Source of the DNA: Nocardia asiatica NBRC 100129
Lineage (GTDB): Bacteria > Actinomycetota > Actinomycetes > Mycobacteriales > Mycobacteriaceae
Length of the DNA: 60,001 nucleotides
NCBI RefSeq assembly: GCF_000308415.1
Contig: NZ_BAFS01000226.1
Location: 1-60,001, forward strand
Direction: 5' to 3'
Position numbers and translations under genes: made by a program. The notes beneath the pieces are model-generated. The model searched no databases. It was not told the origin of the DNA and saw only the letters and a program-made list of their open reading frames with translations. The stretch's first letter is position 1; every line of letters starts with the position of its first letter. Positions 21,401-29,566 of the stretch are shown in pieces.

Positions 21401-23077
21401 AATGAACGGACAAACCAAGTCGGGCAGATTGAGCATCTCGGCTCAAGCGTCGACCGTCCCGCGTTGACTGGATTGCGCCCAGACCTCTACCGGTGCTTCA
21501 TGGAGCGCACATGGCGATCATCCTCCCCATCCGGAATCGTCTCGCTAATTCATCCAGAAAGCCACTTCACGGAAGCTCGTGCGAATAGTTTTCGAGCTGC
21601 ATGCTATCGGCGATTGCGGAGGCATTGGCAGTTCCGCAACGAAATAAAGCTGTTCACCGAGATAAATCACACCCGCCAGTACGGCGTCCATGTATACGGC
21701 GCCGAGTCCGCTGTGAGCTTCATTCAGGGAGCCGCGATATACCACCCAGATGTTGCGACACGTTCCATTCACCACGACGGCAGTGGCCCCGCGCCAGGTG
21801 TGAAAGATCCTGATGGCAGGTGGGACGTCCGCCCGCACGCTGAGCGAGTGATCGAAGTCACCGAATCTCAGCTTGCCGGATGGGCAGCCTTGATCGACGA
21901 ACCTGGCACGCGCGCAGTCGAGGCTCGCATGCTGTATCCGGTCAACCGCGCAAGTGCGGTGGTCCTGGAAAAGATCGCTGGCGCACGCCGCGTGTCCGGT
22001 GTCGGCTTTGAATGGTCGGCGGGCTGGAATGAGACAACGGATCGAAAGCTGGGATACTTCGAATCACGGTCCGACGTGCCCACCCGTTGGGAAGATGTAA
22101 TTTATCAGGGGCCGCATTTCACTGTGGCCTGTCCGATATATCAGCAGGGTAACCCGACGATGCGCAGCAATGTCGATTACTCGCCGATTGACCTGCAGGC
22201 ACTGTCCGAGGACTCAATTCCCCGGACGAACTACCAGGTCTCGCGACCATCGGCCGATTATCTCGCAGCGTATCCACGCTGGAACGAAAAGCCGAGTTCG
22301 CGTTATTACCGGTTGGCCTGGCGGGAGATGTGCGACACGGCAACCGTTCGAACCCTTCAATCCGCACTGTTGCCACCCGGTCCAACCCATGTGCATGCAG
22401 TGCACACACTGTCACTGAGCGAGGATCATCGGAGTCTGACAGTGATAGCTGGTATAAGCCATTCACTTGTTGCGGACTTCATGATCAAGGCCATTGGCAA
22501 TGCCCACATCAAAGCATCCACTTGGCTCCAACTTCCCTTTCCCAACACTCATGCTCTTGCACCTCAACTGATATTCCGCACCCTTCGACTCAACTGCCTG
22601 GTGAGGGAATATGCGCCTCTCTGGACCGAGCTGTACAGCAAGCAATGGCAACGAGATTCCTGGGTTCCTGGCATCGGAGTCAGCTCCGACGCCAGAGTCG
22701 ACCTCGACGAGGTCAACTCCGACTGGACCTGGCACACCCCCCTCCGCCGGGCCACCGACCGCCGCCAAGCCCTCATCGAGATCGACGCGATCGTTGCCGT
22801 CATGCTCGGTATCACCGCCGATGAGCTCCTGACGATCTACCGCACCCAGTTCCCCGTGCTCCAAAGATACGAACGCGAGGCGCTGTACGACGCCAACGGC
22901 CGCCAGCTGCCGACCAAGCTGGCCTCCGAGTACCGCAAGAAGGGCAGGCTCTCCCCGGCCGAACTGACTGTCGACGGCGTCACCTACGAGGAACCTTTCG
23001 TCAGCGTAGACCGCGAGCGCGATATGCAGCTCGCGCACGAGCACTTCTCCGCACTCGCCAAGGAACGCAATGCGTAG
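18482..23077 (+). CDS. Large Eco57I-type N6-adenine methylase, DrmMI/PglX-like
   Basis: 1531 residues from ATG 18482 (GTG 18476, overlapping the helicase stop, would add two). The N-terminal ~500 residues are a helical domain without a recognised nuclease. The methylase core has SYYTPEVLTKF (~522), CEPALGSGAF (~560, SAM site) and VGNPPW (~922, catalytic motif IV). The region after the catalytic motif should hold target recognition. Composition changes sharply there: hand counts give 72% GC at 19441-19500 but 47% at 21361-21420, and normal composition returns near 22650. It is tightly coupled to the SNF2 gene. The pair matches DISARM drmD-drmMI, or PglX in BREX. Confidence 0.88.
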   Translation: MASFDSIVVGEDWISEHYFTTDSVKESFHGKVMELRKLWDAEAKEGRSTVRSSLLATARDLQTALAALAESPESAPKAHAQVRATFGYEGELTTFTAERAGSELEIPDARLPDVANVLFLQANPVAALEDLLDPGTGRLITAATEDGKPIESVSKAVSAAFRSDTPPAFVVVQAGQWHLLAEAERWAEGRYLAVDLLVVAERKHEARGGEIDRVAAIFGHQALKPDADGNIWWTGVLEDSVKHTVGVSKDLREGIRLSIEIIANEVVRRRRENGLTMDGIDGNELAKHSLRFLYRILFLLYAEASPEMQVLPTGAPEYEEGYGLDRLRDLTLTELVSHRARTGTHLYESLKRLFDLVDRGHTPKVRENIADDPAPGLVFNPLRADLFSPKATALIDEVGLGNEATQQVLQHLLLTKESKSRKGADRGFISYAELGINQLGAVYEGLMSYTGFFAEEDLYEVAKNGDPEKGSWVVPVDRSDHLSESDFVRAEDPETHEVKPVRHLKGTFVFRLAGRERQQSASYYTPEVLTKFVVSQALEELLDQNDTRTSPEEILQLTICEPALGSGAFAIEAVRQLAAEYLKRKQEDLDERIEPDRYPFELQKVKAHIALHQVYGVDLNATAVELAEISLWLDTMVAGLQAPWFGLHLRRGNSLIGARRAVYMPNELAKKAWLKTVPKDIPLGQEIGAGIHHFLLPAEGWGAVVDTAEAKTYAPEKREELRLWRNDIRKSPSKDMAKRLASLAQRVETLWEFTLRRLVIAEAEIRRDLHLWGREALEYKPVVEREQIEAVLHNENGAYRRLRRVMDAWCALWSWPLTTDVPAPDWDQWVGGLEALLGIAPKAGKFEKYGQTSISGDLSWFELDIAEDTDRTFAQVKAVDAAIAEFPWLAVAAGIANTQGFHHWELDFAPVFARGGFDLQVGNPPWVRPDWDEASVLAEFDPWWELELKPSERIKQAKFTEMLSLHEIRSTFLNERTNQVGQIEHLGSSVDRPALTGLRPDLYRCFMERTWRSSSPSGIVSLIHPESHFTEARANSFRAACYRRLRRHWQFRNEIKLFTEINHTRQYGVHVYGAESAVSFIQGAAIYHPDVATRSIHHDGSGPAPGVKDPDGRWDVRPHAERVIEVTESQLAGWAALIDEPGTRAVEARMLYPVNRASAVVLEKIAGARRVSGVGFEWSAGWNETTDRKLGYFESRSDVPTRWEDVIYQGPHFTVACPIYQQGNPTMRSNVDYSPIDLQALSEDSIPRTNYQVSRPSADYLAAYPRWNEKPSSRYYRLAWREMCDTATVRTLQSALLPPGPTHVHAVHTLSLSEDHRSLTVIAGISHSLVADFMIKAIGNAHIKASTWLQLPFPNTHALAPQLIFRTLRLNCLVREYAPLWTELYSKQWQRDSWVPGIGVSSDARVDLDEVNSDWTWHTPLRRATDRRQALIEIDAIVAVMLGITADELLTIYRTQFPVLQRYEREALYDANGRQLPTKLASEYRKKGRLSPAELTVDGVTYEEPFVSVDRERDMQLAHEHFSALAKERNA

Positions 23078-23156
23078 CTGGCGAGTCACGGCCGATGGCA
23101 CGGCCGTCCAACTGCACCCGGTGCGTACGGATCGGGACGGGCGGCGAGAGAGGTAA
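23070..23156 (+). CDS. Possible 28-residue ORF overlapping the methylase stop
   Basis: ATG at 23070 lies inside the last methylase codons in another frame, with AAGGA five bases before it, and the ORF ends at TAA 23154-23156, three bases before the next GTG start. The peptide begins MRSWRVTADG. The tight fit suggests translational coupling between the methylase and the next gene; function as a peptide is doubtful. Confidence 0.3.
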   Translation: MRSWRVTADGTAVQLHPVRTDRDGRRER

Positions 23157-23158
23157 CT

Positions 23159-25044
23159 GTGGTGCCGAATCCGCGACATCTGGCGCGAAGGACTGCTCCG
23201 AAGAAGTCCTCCTATTCCGAGGACCCGTACCGGTCATTCGCCCACTTCGATGCCGACAGATCTTCTCTGGAGATCATCACCCGGGAGTTCGAAGGCTGGC
23301 TGGCGACCAAGAGGAAATGGCCGGTCGATCTGACCGACCCGGGGTTCCGCGAGCGTGACAGAAGCACGCTGACCGTCGTGCGGCATTCGCTCAAGGACAT
23401 CGATCTACTGCGTTTCCGGCTGACCGAGGATGATCCCGCCACCGGCACCTGGACGACCGAGTTCGCGGCCGGAGCCCCGAAGTCCGGGGGTGCCGGTTGG
23501 TTTCTCCTGCAAGTCAGCAGTAGTCGCAACAACTGGGTGGCCGTCCCCAGAGTCGCGCCTGGTCTGGTGAATGTGCTGCCGATTCAAACGCGCGAGTCGC
23601 TGCATCTGACCCCCAGCCCGCAGCATGTCGGCGTGCACGGGGTCGAAGATCTGGCCGCCCGGGTGACCGACCCGGACCGGCACGGTCTCATTTTCGTCGC
23701 GGGTTCGGATCACAAGTTGCCGTTCGGCCCGTTCTACAAATCAGTGGGTAACTGGACGCAGCAGGTAGTCGGGCTGGCAGAAGTCGCAGTCCTGGACCCG
23801 CTCGCGACCGCGGAGTTCCGGACCGTACTGGGTGACCAGCATGCCGTGTCCCCTTGGACCATCCGCAACTTCCTGCCTGGCGCGGACCCAGCCACTCCCG
23901 ATGACCATCTCAGGCATCGCTACCTGACCATCGGCAAGCTCGTCGACCTCTCAGGGTTGGCGCTCCAGCGACTACTCGGCCGCATCGCCCGCAGTCATTC
24001 GATCACTCGAAAACTCCCACCGGACGTTCTGAGGTATCTCCGAACGCTCGACCGTGTCGAGAACAAGTATGTGATCGAAGGCCTGACTCCGCGAGCGGAA
24101 TCGCCTCAGGTCATCGAAGTTCCAATAACCGCCGAGACGGCTCCACCGGCGGAGCCCGCCATTGCGGAAGCGGCCACACAGATCGACCGGGTTATCGATC
24201 AGCCGGAAGACACCGCACAGCAATCGCTACGGCTTGTGATGGAGGTCTTCGGGATCGAGGCCATTGATCGAGCGACCCTCGAATCGATCAAGGCACGGAT
24301 GAACTCGGGTGCCGATCCAGCCGCGCTGCACCGAACGAATCGACTTCTCGAACAGAAGCAGGAGCAACTCGACTCACTCGAAGACCAGGTCACCGAGCTA
24401 CGTGAAGAGATCGAGAAGTGGCAGATCGAACACGGCTTGGAGTCCGAGGAACGCCAGCGTCTCTCCGACGAGTCCCGGTGGCTGCGGAAGGAACTGAGAC
24501 GTGTTCGAACTTTCGATGTGGCAGAATCCCCCACTCCTCCACCGAGATAACCGCCTATCCCGCCTCTTACATCGAGCTGGTGGACCGACTCGACGAGATG
24601 GAAAGCGAGGGAGTGGTCTTCACGGGTGATCCGAAGTTCTGCTTCGAGTTGGACCCTCGCGACCAGCTCGGCACCACCGCACGCATCGGATGGGAAGCTG
24701 TACTGGCACTACGCGACTGCATCCGCGCCAGGGAAGACGATGGGTGGCAAGGCAGCGTGCACGACTATCTCAAGCGAACTCCCGACGGATATCGCACGGT
24801 CTCGATCAAGAAGCATGTTCCTGGCGAATCGGCGACGACCATGCAGCAATGGGGCCACGAACGGCGCTTCCCTGTCCCGAAGCACGTCTCTCCGAGCGAG
24901 CAGATCGAAATGCGGGCCCACTTCCGGCTCGGCCAGATCGGAATGGTCAGTCCGCGGATGTACTACCTGGACCGGTGGTCGCAGGATGGAAAGATCTACA
25001 TCGGATACATCGGCCGCCACCTGACGAACACCAAGACGAACTAG
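23159..25044 (+). pseudogene. Unrecognised coiled-coil protein, split by a -1 frameshift
   Basis: The GTG-GTG start at 23159 follows a purine-rich RBS (gagagagg). The first frame gives 463 residues: a globular part (VPRVAPGLVNVLPIQ, GSDHKLPFGPFYKS) and, from about residue 385, a coiled coil (LEQKQEQLDSLEDQVTELRE). It ends at 24550 soon after a run of five C (24528-24532). The -1 frame is open across this point and continues with ITAYPASYIELVDRLDEM to 25044. One extra C would give a continuous 628-residue protein. I do not recognise the family. It follows the large methylase closely and probably belongs to the same system. Mutation, sequence error or slippage are all possible. Confidence 0.65.
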
Positions 25045-25247
25045 CCGAGACCACCGGACTCTTGTGCGGCCGAGGTGGTGGTCTACAGCTACTCGCGCAC
25101 AGCCCGAGGCCGACCAAGAGGCCGCAACGGAGCCTCCGCTCTGGACGGACAGGACGGCGGCGCGTACCGAAAGCGGGCCGACCGGGCCGAGAACATCGTC
25201 AGGGTGTGCCTGCGCTCCTGCAATCGGAGCGCGGGCGCGATCCCGAA

Positions 25248-25463
25248 TCAGGCGAGCTCGAAGCCCCCACACCGCACTGCTGCGGTGAATTCATCCCACG
25301 CGGCGGGGGTGAAGACGAGCGCTGGGCCGCTGGCGTCCTTCGAATCCCGGACACCGACCATGCCGACCTTCAGATGCGCGACCTCGACACACTCCTGACT
25401 CCCTGAGCTGCGGCTGCTCTTGAACCAATGCGCTTCCGACAAACCGAGACTCACCGAGCCCAC
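25248..25463 (-). CDS. DUF397 protein
   Basis: 71 residues with the family signatures WFKSSRSSGSQECVEVA and VRDSKDASGPALVFTPAAW. DUF397 genes in actinobacteria usually sit just behind an XRE/DUF5753 regulator, as here, with 13 bases of overlap. The pairs are often regarded as regulator plus small effector, and a toxin-antitoxin-like role has been suggested; the biochemical role is unknown. Confidence 0.9.
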   Translation of the reverse strand: MGSVSLGLSEAHWFKSSRSSGSQECVEVAHLKVGMVGVRDSKDASGPALVFTPAAWDEFTAAVRCGGFELA

Positions 25464-26344
25464 TCCTCTGCAATCTCTTGGATGCGCTGGCGGCTACCGG
25501 CCTCATCCAATGCGACACGCCGGAGGTCAGCATACGCGTCGCGGTAATGCTCGAATTCGTCACGCTTTTCCAGGTAGAGAGCACCCGTGAAGCCTTGGAT
25601 GTACACCACTGGCGGGTCGGTGAGGTTCGCCGTCGGATGGCGGGGGAACTCGAGGATAACGAAATGGCCGGTCACGACGCCCTTGTGCCTGCGGGCATCG
25701 AGCGGGACCACTCGTACCGTCACGTTGGGGAGCTGATCGGCGGCGACCAGGTGGCCCAGCTGCTCGGACATGATCTCTGGCGAACCGATTCGGCGACGTA
25801 ATACGGATTCGTCCAGCATGACGTTCAACTCCAACGGATTCGTTGCACTGTGTAGCCGCTCGAGCCGCCTGTCGTGCAGTTCGAGCCGGAGGTCTACCTC
25901 ACTGGTCGGCATCCCAGGGAACTCCGCCCAAATCACCTCCCGTCGATAGTCGACGGTCTGGAGCAGGCCCGGCAGCAGCATCGTGTGGTAGGAGCTGAAG
26001 CGCTTCGCCGCATCTTCGAGACCGACGTACAGGTCGAAATGCTTCGGGATAGCTTCGCTGAAGGCATGCCACCACCCCTTAGCCTGCGTCTCCTCGGTAA
26101 GACCGAGAAGCACCTCAGCATCCTCCTCATCCACCCGGTACATCTGCGCCAAGTGGCTGATGAACAGCGGATTGATCCGAGTCGGCTGCCCGGTCTCCAT
26201 CCGCCAGAACGTCTGTTTGGAGACGCCGATCGCTCGGCGGGCTGCCTCCACCGAGACACCGGCTGCCTCGCGCTTCTCCCTGAGCAGGCGGGCGAGGATG
26301 CGTCGAGGAAGCGTGGAATTGGTCGTGGTCGAACTCGCGGTCAT
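25451..26344 (-). CDS. XRE-family regulator with DUF5753 C-terminal domain
   Basis: 297 residues from ATG 26344 (an adjacent ATG at 26347 is equally possible). The XRE helix-turn-helix covers about residues 15-75 (LREKREAAGVSVEAARRAIG, VSKQTFWRMETG). The rest is the DUF5753 ligand/regulatory domain (FSSYHTMLLPGLLQT, then RRIGSPEIMSEQL, GALYLEKRDEFEHY). It is paired with the DUF397 gene by a 13-base overlap. The pair runs against the surrounding rightward defence genes, which marks it as an insertion into that operon. Confidence 0.9.
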   Translation of the reverse strand: MTASSTTTNSTLPRRILARLLREKREAAGVSVEAARRAIGVSKQTFWRMETGQPTRINPLFISHLAQMYRVDEEDAEVLLGLTEETQAKGWWHAFSEAIPKHFDLYVGLEDAAKRFSSYHTMLLPGLLQTVDYRREVIWAEFPGMPTSEVDLRLELHDRRLERLHSATNPLELNVMLDESVLRRRIGSPEIMSEQLGHLVAADQLPNVTVRVVPLDARRHKGVVTGHFVILEFPRHPTANLTDPPVVYIQGFTGALYLEKRDEFEHYRDAYADLRRVALDEAGSRQRIQEIAEEWAR

Positions 26345-26528
26345 CATGGTGCTCCAGGAGGGGTTGCGCCGACGATTCGGGTTCGTGCTGCCGGCGATTC
26401 TGCTGCCGTGCGCGAGCTTTCGCGCAGAATCGCCTCCAGTTGGCGAAAACTCGCTGACGAACATTCCCGAGACCGTCCGTACCCCGTGCCGCCCGAGCGC
26501 GGCATGACATCGTCGTGCGCGGCTCCGC

Positions 26529-27008
26529 TCAGCGGCCCAACTCCTCGCGGCATCGTTCCTCTGTCTTGACCGAAACGCAGTCCCACCAGTCTTGCTGCAC
26601 CTCACCCGACGTCGGCGGCTCGCCGCATTGTCGCCCACACCGCTGAGCGCCTGGTACGGGAGATCCGTCGGGCCAGTGGCAATATCCCGCTGCGTCGCAG
26701 CTGTATTCGCGGCCGTACGGATCAGGTTGCACCTCGGGACTCGTGTTGCCCGGTGCAACGCCCGACCGAGATTCTTCTTCCAGGTACTCCTGGCCCCCAT
26801 GGGTGTCGAAACACCACTGGGAATACCCGGTGGTGCCGTCACTCCAACGGGCCGGCCCGGGGGTTCCCTCCAAACATTCGATGACGTAGCGCTCAGCTAC
26901 CGGGCCCGCGGTAGGGACTGCAGGGCTGGCCTCGGCGACTCCGCCGACAGTGAGCAGCGCCGCACCAGCGGCCAGACCCATGACCAATCGACACGTACGA
27001 ACAACCAT
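26529..27008 (-). CDS. Secreted protein with several cysteines, unknown function
   Basis: 159 residues. Signal peptide at 1-28 (basic VVRTCRLVM, hydrophobic GLAAGAALLTVGGVA, cleavage near AEAS). The mature part contains eight cysteines and Trp/Tyr-rich stretches (YSQWCFDTHG, YSCDAAGYCHWPDGS), suggesting a small disulfide-rich exported domain. No family recognised. It is on the minus strand 184 bases upstream of the XRE regulator gene, and probably came with that pair. Confidence 0.75.
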   Translation of the reverse strand: MVVRTCRLVMGLAAGAALLTVGGVAEASPAVPTAGPVAERYVIECLEGTPGPARWSDGTTGYSQWCFDTHGGQEYLEEESRSGVAPGNTSPEVQPDPYGREYSCDAAGYCHWPDGSPVPGAQRCGRQCGEPPTSGEVQQDWWDCVSVKTEERCREELGR

Positions 27009-27084
27009 CAGTTGCCTCCTCGCGGCGCTTATCGACGCGGGCGCCGAGGACGTTTCCGGCCGTCCGACAGCTCGGTTGTCTCGA

Positions 27085-27435
27085 CACCGATCGCGAACGA
27101 CTCGCGCGGTGGTCGGCTAACATCCGAAAGGGTGCCCGACCGGCGAACAAGGGGTCAACGGGCTGACGTACCCGCCCGACCCGCCGAGTCGGCCGACATC
27201 CGAGGAGCATCCGTGGGGGCCCTACTGCCGACCCTGCAGGCCAACCGCCTGCGGGAAGGATTGACCGACTACCTCACCACCACCTTCGCCCTGACCGACC
27301 CCGACGCCCAAGGCGCACTCTCCGATTTCATCGGCCACCCCCAACTCGGCATGTTCAAAGGCCCGTACGTCCGACTGCGCCTACCGTTCGCACCCGCCCG
27401 CGGCAACTGGGGAATGCACCTGCACTGGTGGCCCA
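27085..27435. repeat. 351-bp direct repeat, copy 1 (left of darTG)
   Basis: By base-by-base reading, 27085-27435 is identical to 29567-29917, offset 2482. It consists of 128 bases upstream of the big helicase start and 223 bases of its coding sequence. Outside these limits the two copies differ at once. Confidence 0.95.
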
Positions 27436-27467
27436 CGGAAATCATGGCGCGGAGCGCCGCAGAATGA
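27213..27467 (+). pseudogene. Duplicated 5' fragment of the DEAD/DUF1998 helicase gene
   Basis: GTG 27213, preceded by GAGGAG, opens an ORF whose first 74 codons are those of the helicase at 29695. After the repeat end it reads ten foreign codons (through EIMARSAAE) and stops at TGA 27465-27467. That stop overlaps the darT ATG as ATGA. It has no helicase motifs but keeps the ribosome binding site and may act as a translated leader for darT. Confidence 0.85.
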
Positions 27468-28105
27468 CCGCTCGCCCGAACCCGACCTGGGTTTACCACA
27501 TCACGCGCCTCGAACACCTTCCCTCGATGATCGAGCACGGTATCTGGAGCGACAGACTCGCGTCCGAGCGGAGCCTCACCACGATCTCCGTCGCCCATGG
27601 ACATATCAAAGCGCGCCGCGCACAACGGCGCGTGCCCGTCGGTCCGGGCGGCACCCTCGCCGACTACGTTCCCTTCTATTTCGCACCGCGAAGCCCCATG
27701 CTCTATGCGATCCACAAGGGCAACGTCGCGAACCACAACTCGGACTGCACCCGCATCGTGTATTTGGTGACCAGTGTGCAGCAGCTGCGTCAGCGCGGAC
27801 ACATCGTCGTCGGCAGCGATCGGCATGCGGTCATGAGCTACGCCCGCTTCACCGCTGACGACTCCGAGCTCACCGGCTTCGTGGATTGGGCGCTGATGGA
27901 GCAACGACTGTGGTTCGACGTGCCCGAATACCCGGATCGGAGTGAGCGCAGGCAGGCCGAACTCCTGGTCCACGAGCACGTTGCGTGGGATAGCATCCAG
28001 GGTGTAGCGACGCGGACCGAGGCGGTGAACATCGAGGTCAGGCGGCTGATCGAGGCATCAGGACGGTCGACTCGGACCGCCGCCAAACCAGAGTGGTACT
28101 TCTGA
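27464..28105 (+). CDS. darT: DarT: DNA ADP-ribosyltransferase toxin (DUF4433)
   Basis: 213 residues from ATG 27464. Family signatures: VYHITRLEHLPSMIEHG at the N-terminus (NAD-binding His region), VPFYFAPRSPMLYAIHKG (substrate loop), and RRQAELLVHEHV, which carries the catalytic Glu. DarT enzymes add ADP-ribose to thymidine or guanosine in single-stranded DNA and block replication, including that of phage. It lies 14 bases before darG. Its start is coupled to the truncated helicase leader by ATGA overlap. Confidence 0.93.
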   Translation: MTARPNPTWVYHITRLEHLPSMIEHGIWSDRLASERSLTTISVAHGHIKARRAQRRVPVGPGGTLADYVPFYFAPRSPMLYAIHKGNVANHNSDCTRIVYLVTSVQQLRQRGHIVVGSDRHAVMSYARFTADDSELTGFVDWALMEQRLWFDVPEYPDRSERRQAELLVHEHVAWDSIQGVATRTEAVNIEVRRLIEASGRSTRTAAKPEWYF

Positions 28106-28119
28106 GCAGGGAGGTTGGC

Positions 28120-29178
28120 ATGATTCGAGAGGAGCACGGCAACCTCCTCCGCGCAGACGTCGATGCCCTGGTCAATACGGTCAACACGGTGGGCGTGATG
28201 GGTAAGGGGATTGCTCTGCAGTTCAAGCGCGCCTACCCGGAGATGTACAAGGCATACGAGCGAGCGGCCAAGGAAAACGCGATTCGCATCGGGGAAATGT
28301 TCGTGTGGGAGACCGAAGCACTGAGCGGCCCCCGGCTCATCGTGAACTTTCCCACCAAACGACATTGGCGCTCACCGAGTCGTCTGGAAGATATCCGATC
28401 AGGTCTGCTGGACCTGGTTACGGCAATCGAAAAGTACCAGATCCGCTCGATTGCGATACCGCCACTCGGTTGTGGAAATGGCGGATTGGATTGGAAAGAA
28501 GTGGCACCGCTGATTTGGGATGCACTGCGACCTCTGGAGAAATCGGTCGACATTCGGATCTACCCACCGGAAGGAGCGCCCCCGGCGGCTGACATGATCA
28601 CTCGCACCGCAGCACCACGCATGACAGCCGCCCGTGCTGCCGTGGTCAAGTTGCTGCGGGCCTACGAAGAGTCATCGTTCCACGAGGCCACATTGATCGA
28701 GGTCCAAAAGCTCGTCTATTTCTTGCAGCAGTCCGGCGAGAATTTGCGTCTAGAGTTCGTCAAAGGAAATTATGGACCATACGCGGACAACCTGCGCAAG
28801 ACTTTGCGGGAAATAGAAGGACACTTCATCGTCGGTTTCGGCGACGGTAGCGCCCCGGTGACGACGGCTGAGCCACTCGCAGTGGTCGAAGCGGCCGCAC
28901 GGCAAGCGGACGCCGTGCTCGCCGCCGACCAGCAGACTGCCGCGCGTGTCGCACGTGTTCTCGCGCTTACCGAGGGTTTCACCAGTATGTACGGATTGGA
29001 ACTCCTCGCAAGCGTTCATTGGGCAGCGACCAGGGAGAACGTGCGTGATGCGGCAGATGTGATCCGGTTGGTTCGCGGCTGGAACAAGCGGAAGAGTTCC
29101 CTGTTCACCGAGCATCACATCACCGAGGCGTTGACCCAACTGCGCGCGCACGATTGGCTTTCCGAATCCGCCGCGTGA
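28120..29178 (+). CDS. darG: DarG: macrodomain antitoxin
   Basis: 352 residues from ATG 28120; the frame upstream runs into darT. Residues 1-150 are a macrodomain (VNTVNTVGVMGKGIALQFK near 22-40, IPPLGCGNGGLDW near 115-127), which removes ADP-ribose from DNA. The C-terminal half (FVKGNYGPYADNLRK, then HWAATRENV and HHITEALTQLRAHDWL) is the DarT-neutralising domain. The gene is full length and both DarG activities look intact. Confidence 0.93.
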   Translation: MIREEHGNLLRADVDALVNTVNTVGVMGKGIALQFKRAYPEMYKAYERAAKENAIRIGEMFVWETEALSGPRLIVNFPTKRHWRSPSRLEDIRSGLLDLVTAIEKYQIRSIAIPPLGCGNGGLDWKEVAPLIWDALRPLEKSVDIRIYPPEGAPPAADMITRTAAPRMTAARAAVVKLLRAYEESSFHEATLIEVQKLVYFLQQSGENLRLEFVKGNYGPYADNLRKTLREIEGHFIVGFGDGSAPVTTAEPLAVVEAAARQADAVLAADQQTAARVARVLALTEGFTSMYGLELLASVHWAATRENVRDAADVIRLVRGWNKRKSSLFTEHHITEALTQLRAHDWLSESAA

Positions 29179-29566
29179 CGGCATCCCAAAGCGAGTAGAA
29201 ATTCGCGGGAGCCTTACTGCCGACGCTGTAGGCCAGACACCTTCACGTCAACTGCCGCTAAACCGGTGTTTACGCATCGAGTTCGCCTTTTGCCGGACAG
29301 AGATCGACGACGGTGGGCGGCACATCATTGTTGCGTCAACCGGTATAGCCGAGGAGCTGGCATCACTGCCGAGAAGTTACTCGCAGAGTAGGGAGTCGGA
29401 TGAGTAACTACGATCAGCGGACCGATGAGTTGTGGGCGACACTGGACCCGCAGAACCCGCATTCGGCACCGTGAGGTCAGCGATCAGTACAGGCTTGTCA
29501 GTACGCTACTGACCGAGTATCCGAGCTGGCTTCGTCGCGCCGGTGAGACGTTCGGCTACCTCGCCG
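29179..29566. other. Spacer between darG and repeat copy 2 with gene debris
   Basis: About 390 bases without an intact gene. It holds a relic of a helicase start (29205-29237) and a 24-codon ORF from ATG 29400 (MSNYDQRTDELWATLDPQNP) that resembles the beginning of a longer actinobacterial protein and stops early. After it, another frame (VSDQYRLVSTLLTEYPSWL) runs into the repeat. Confidence 0.55.
29205..29237 (+). pseudogene. Degenerate relic of the helicase start region
   Basis: About 27 of 33 bases match the first codons of the helicase at 29695 in register (AGALLPTL then a stop). The GTG start is GCG here and the ninth codon CAG has become TAG. It suggests that darTG once stood directly upstream of another, diverged helicase copy. 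Confidence 0.55.
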
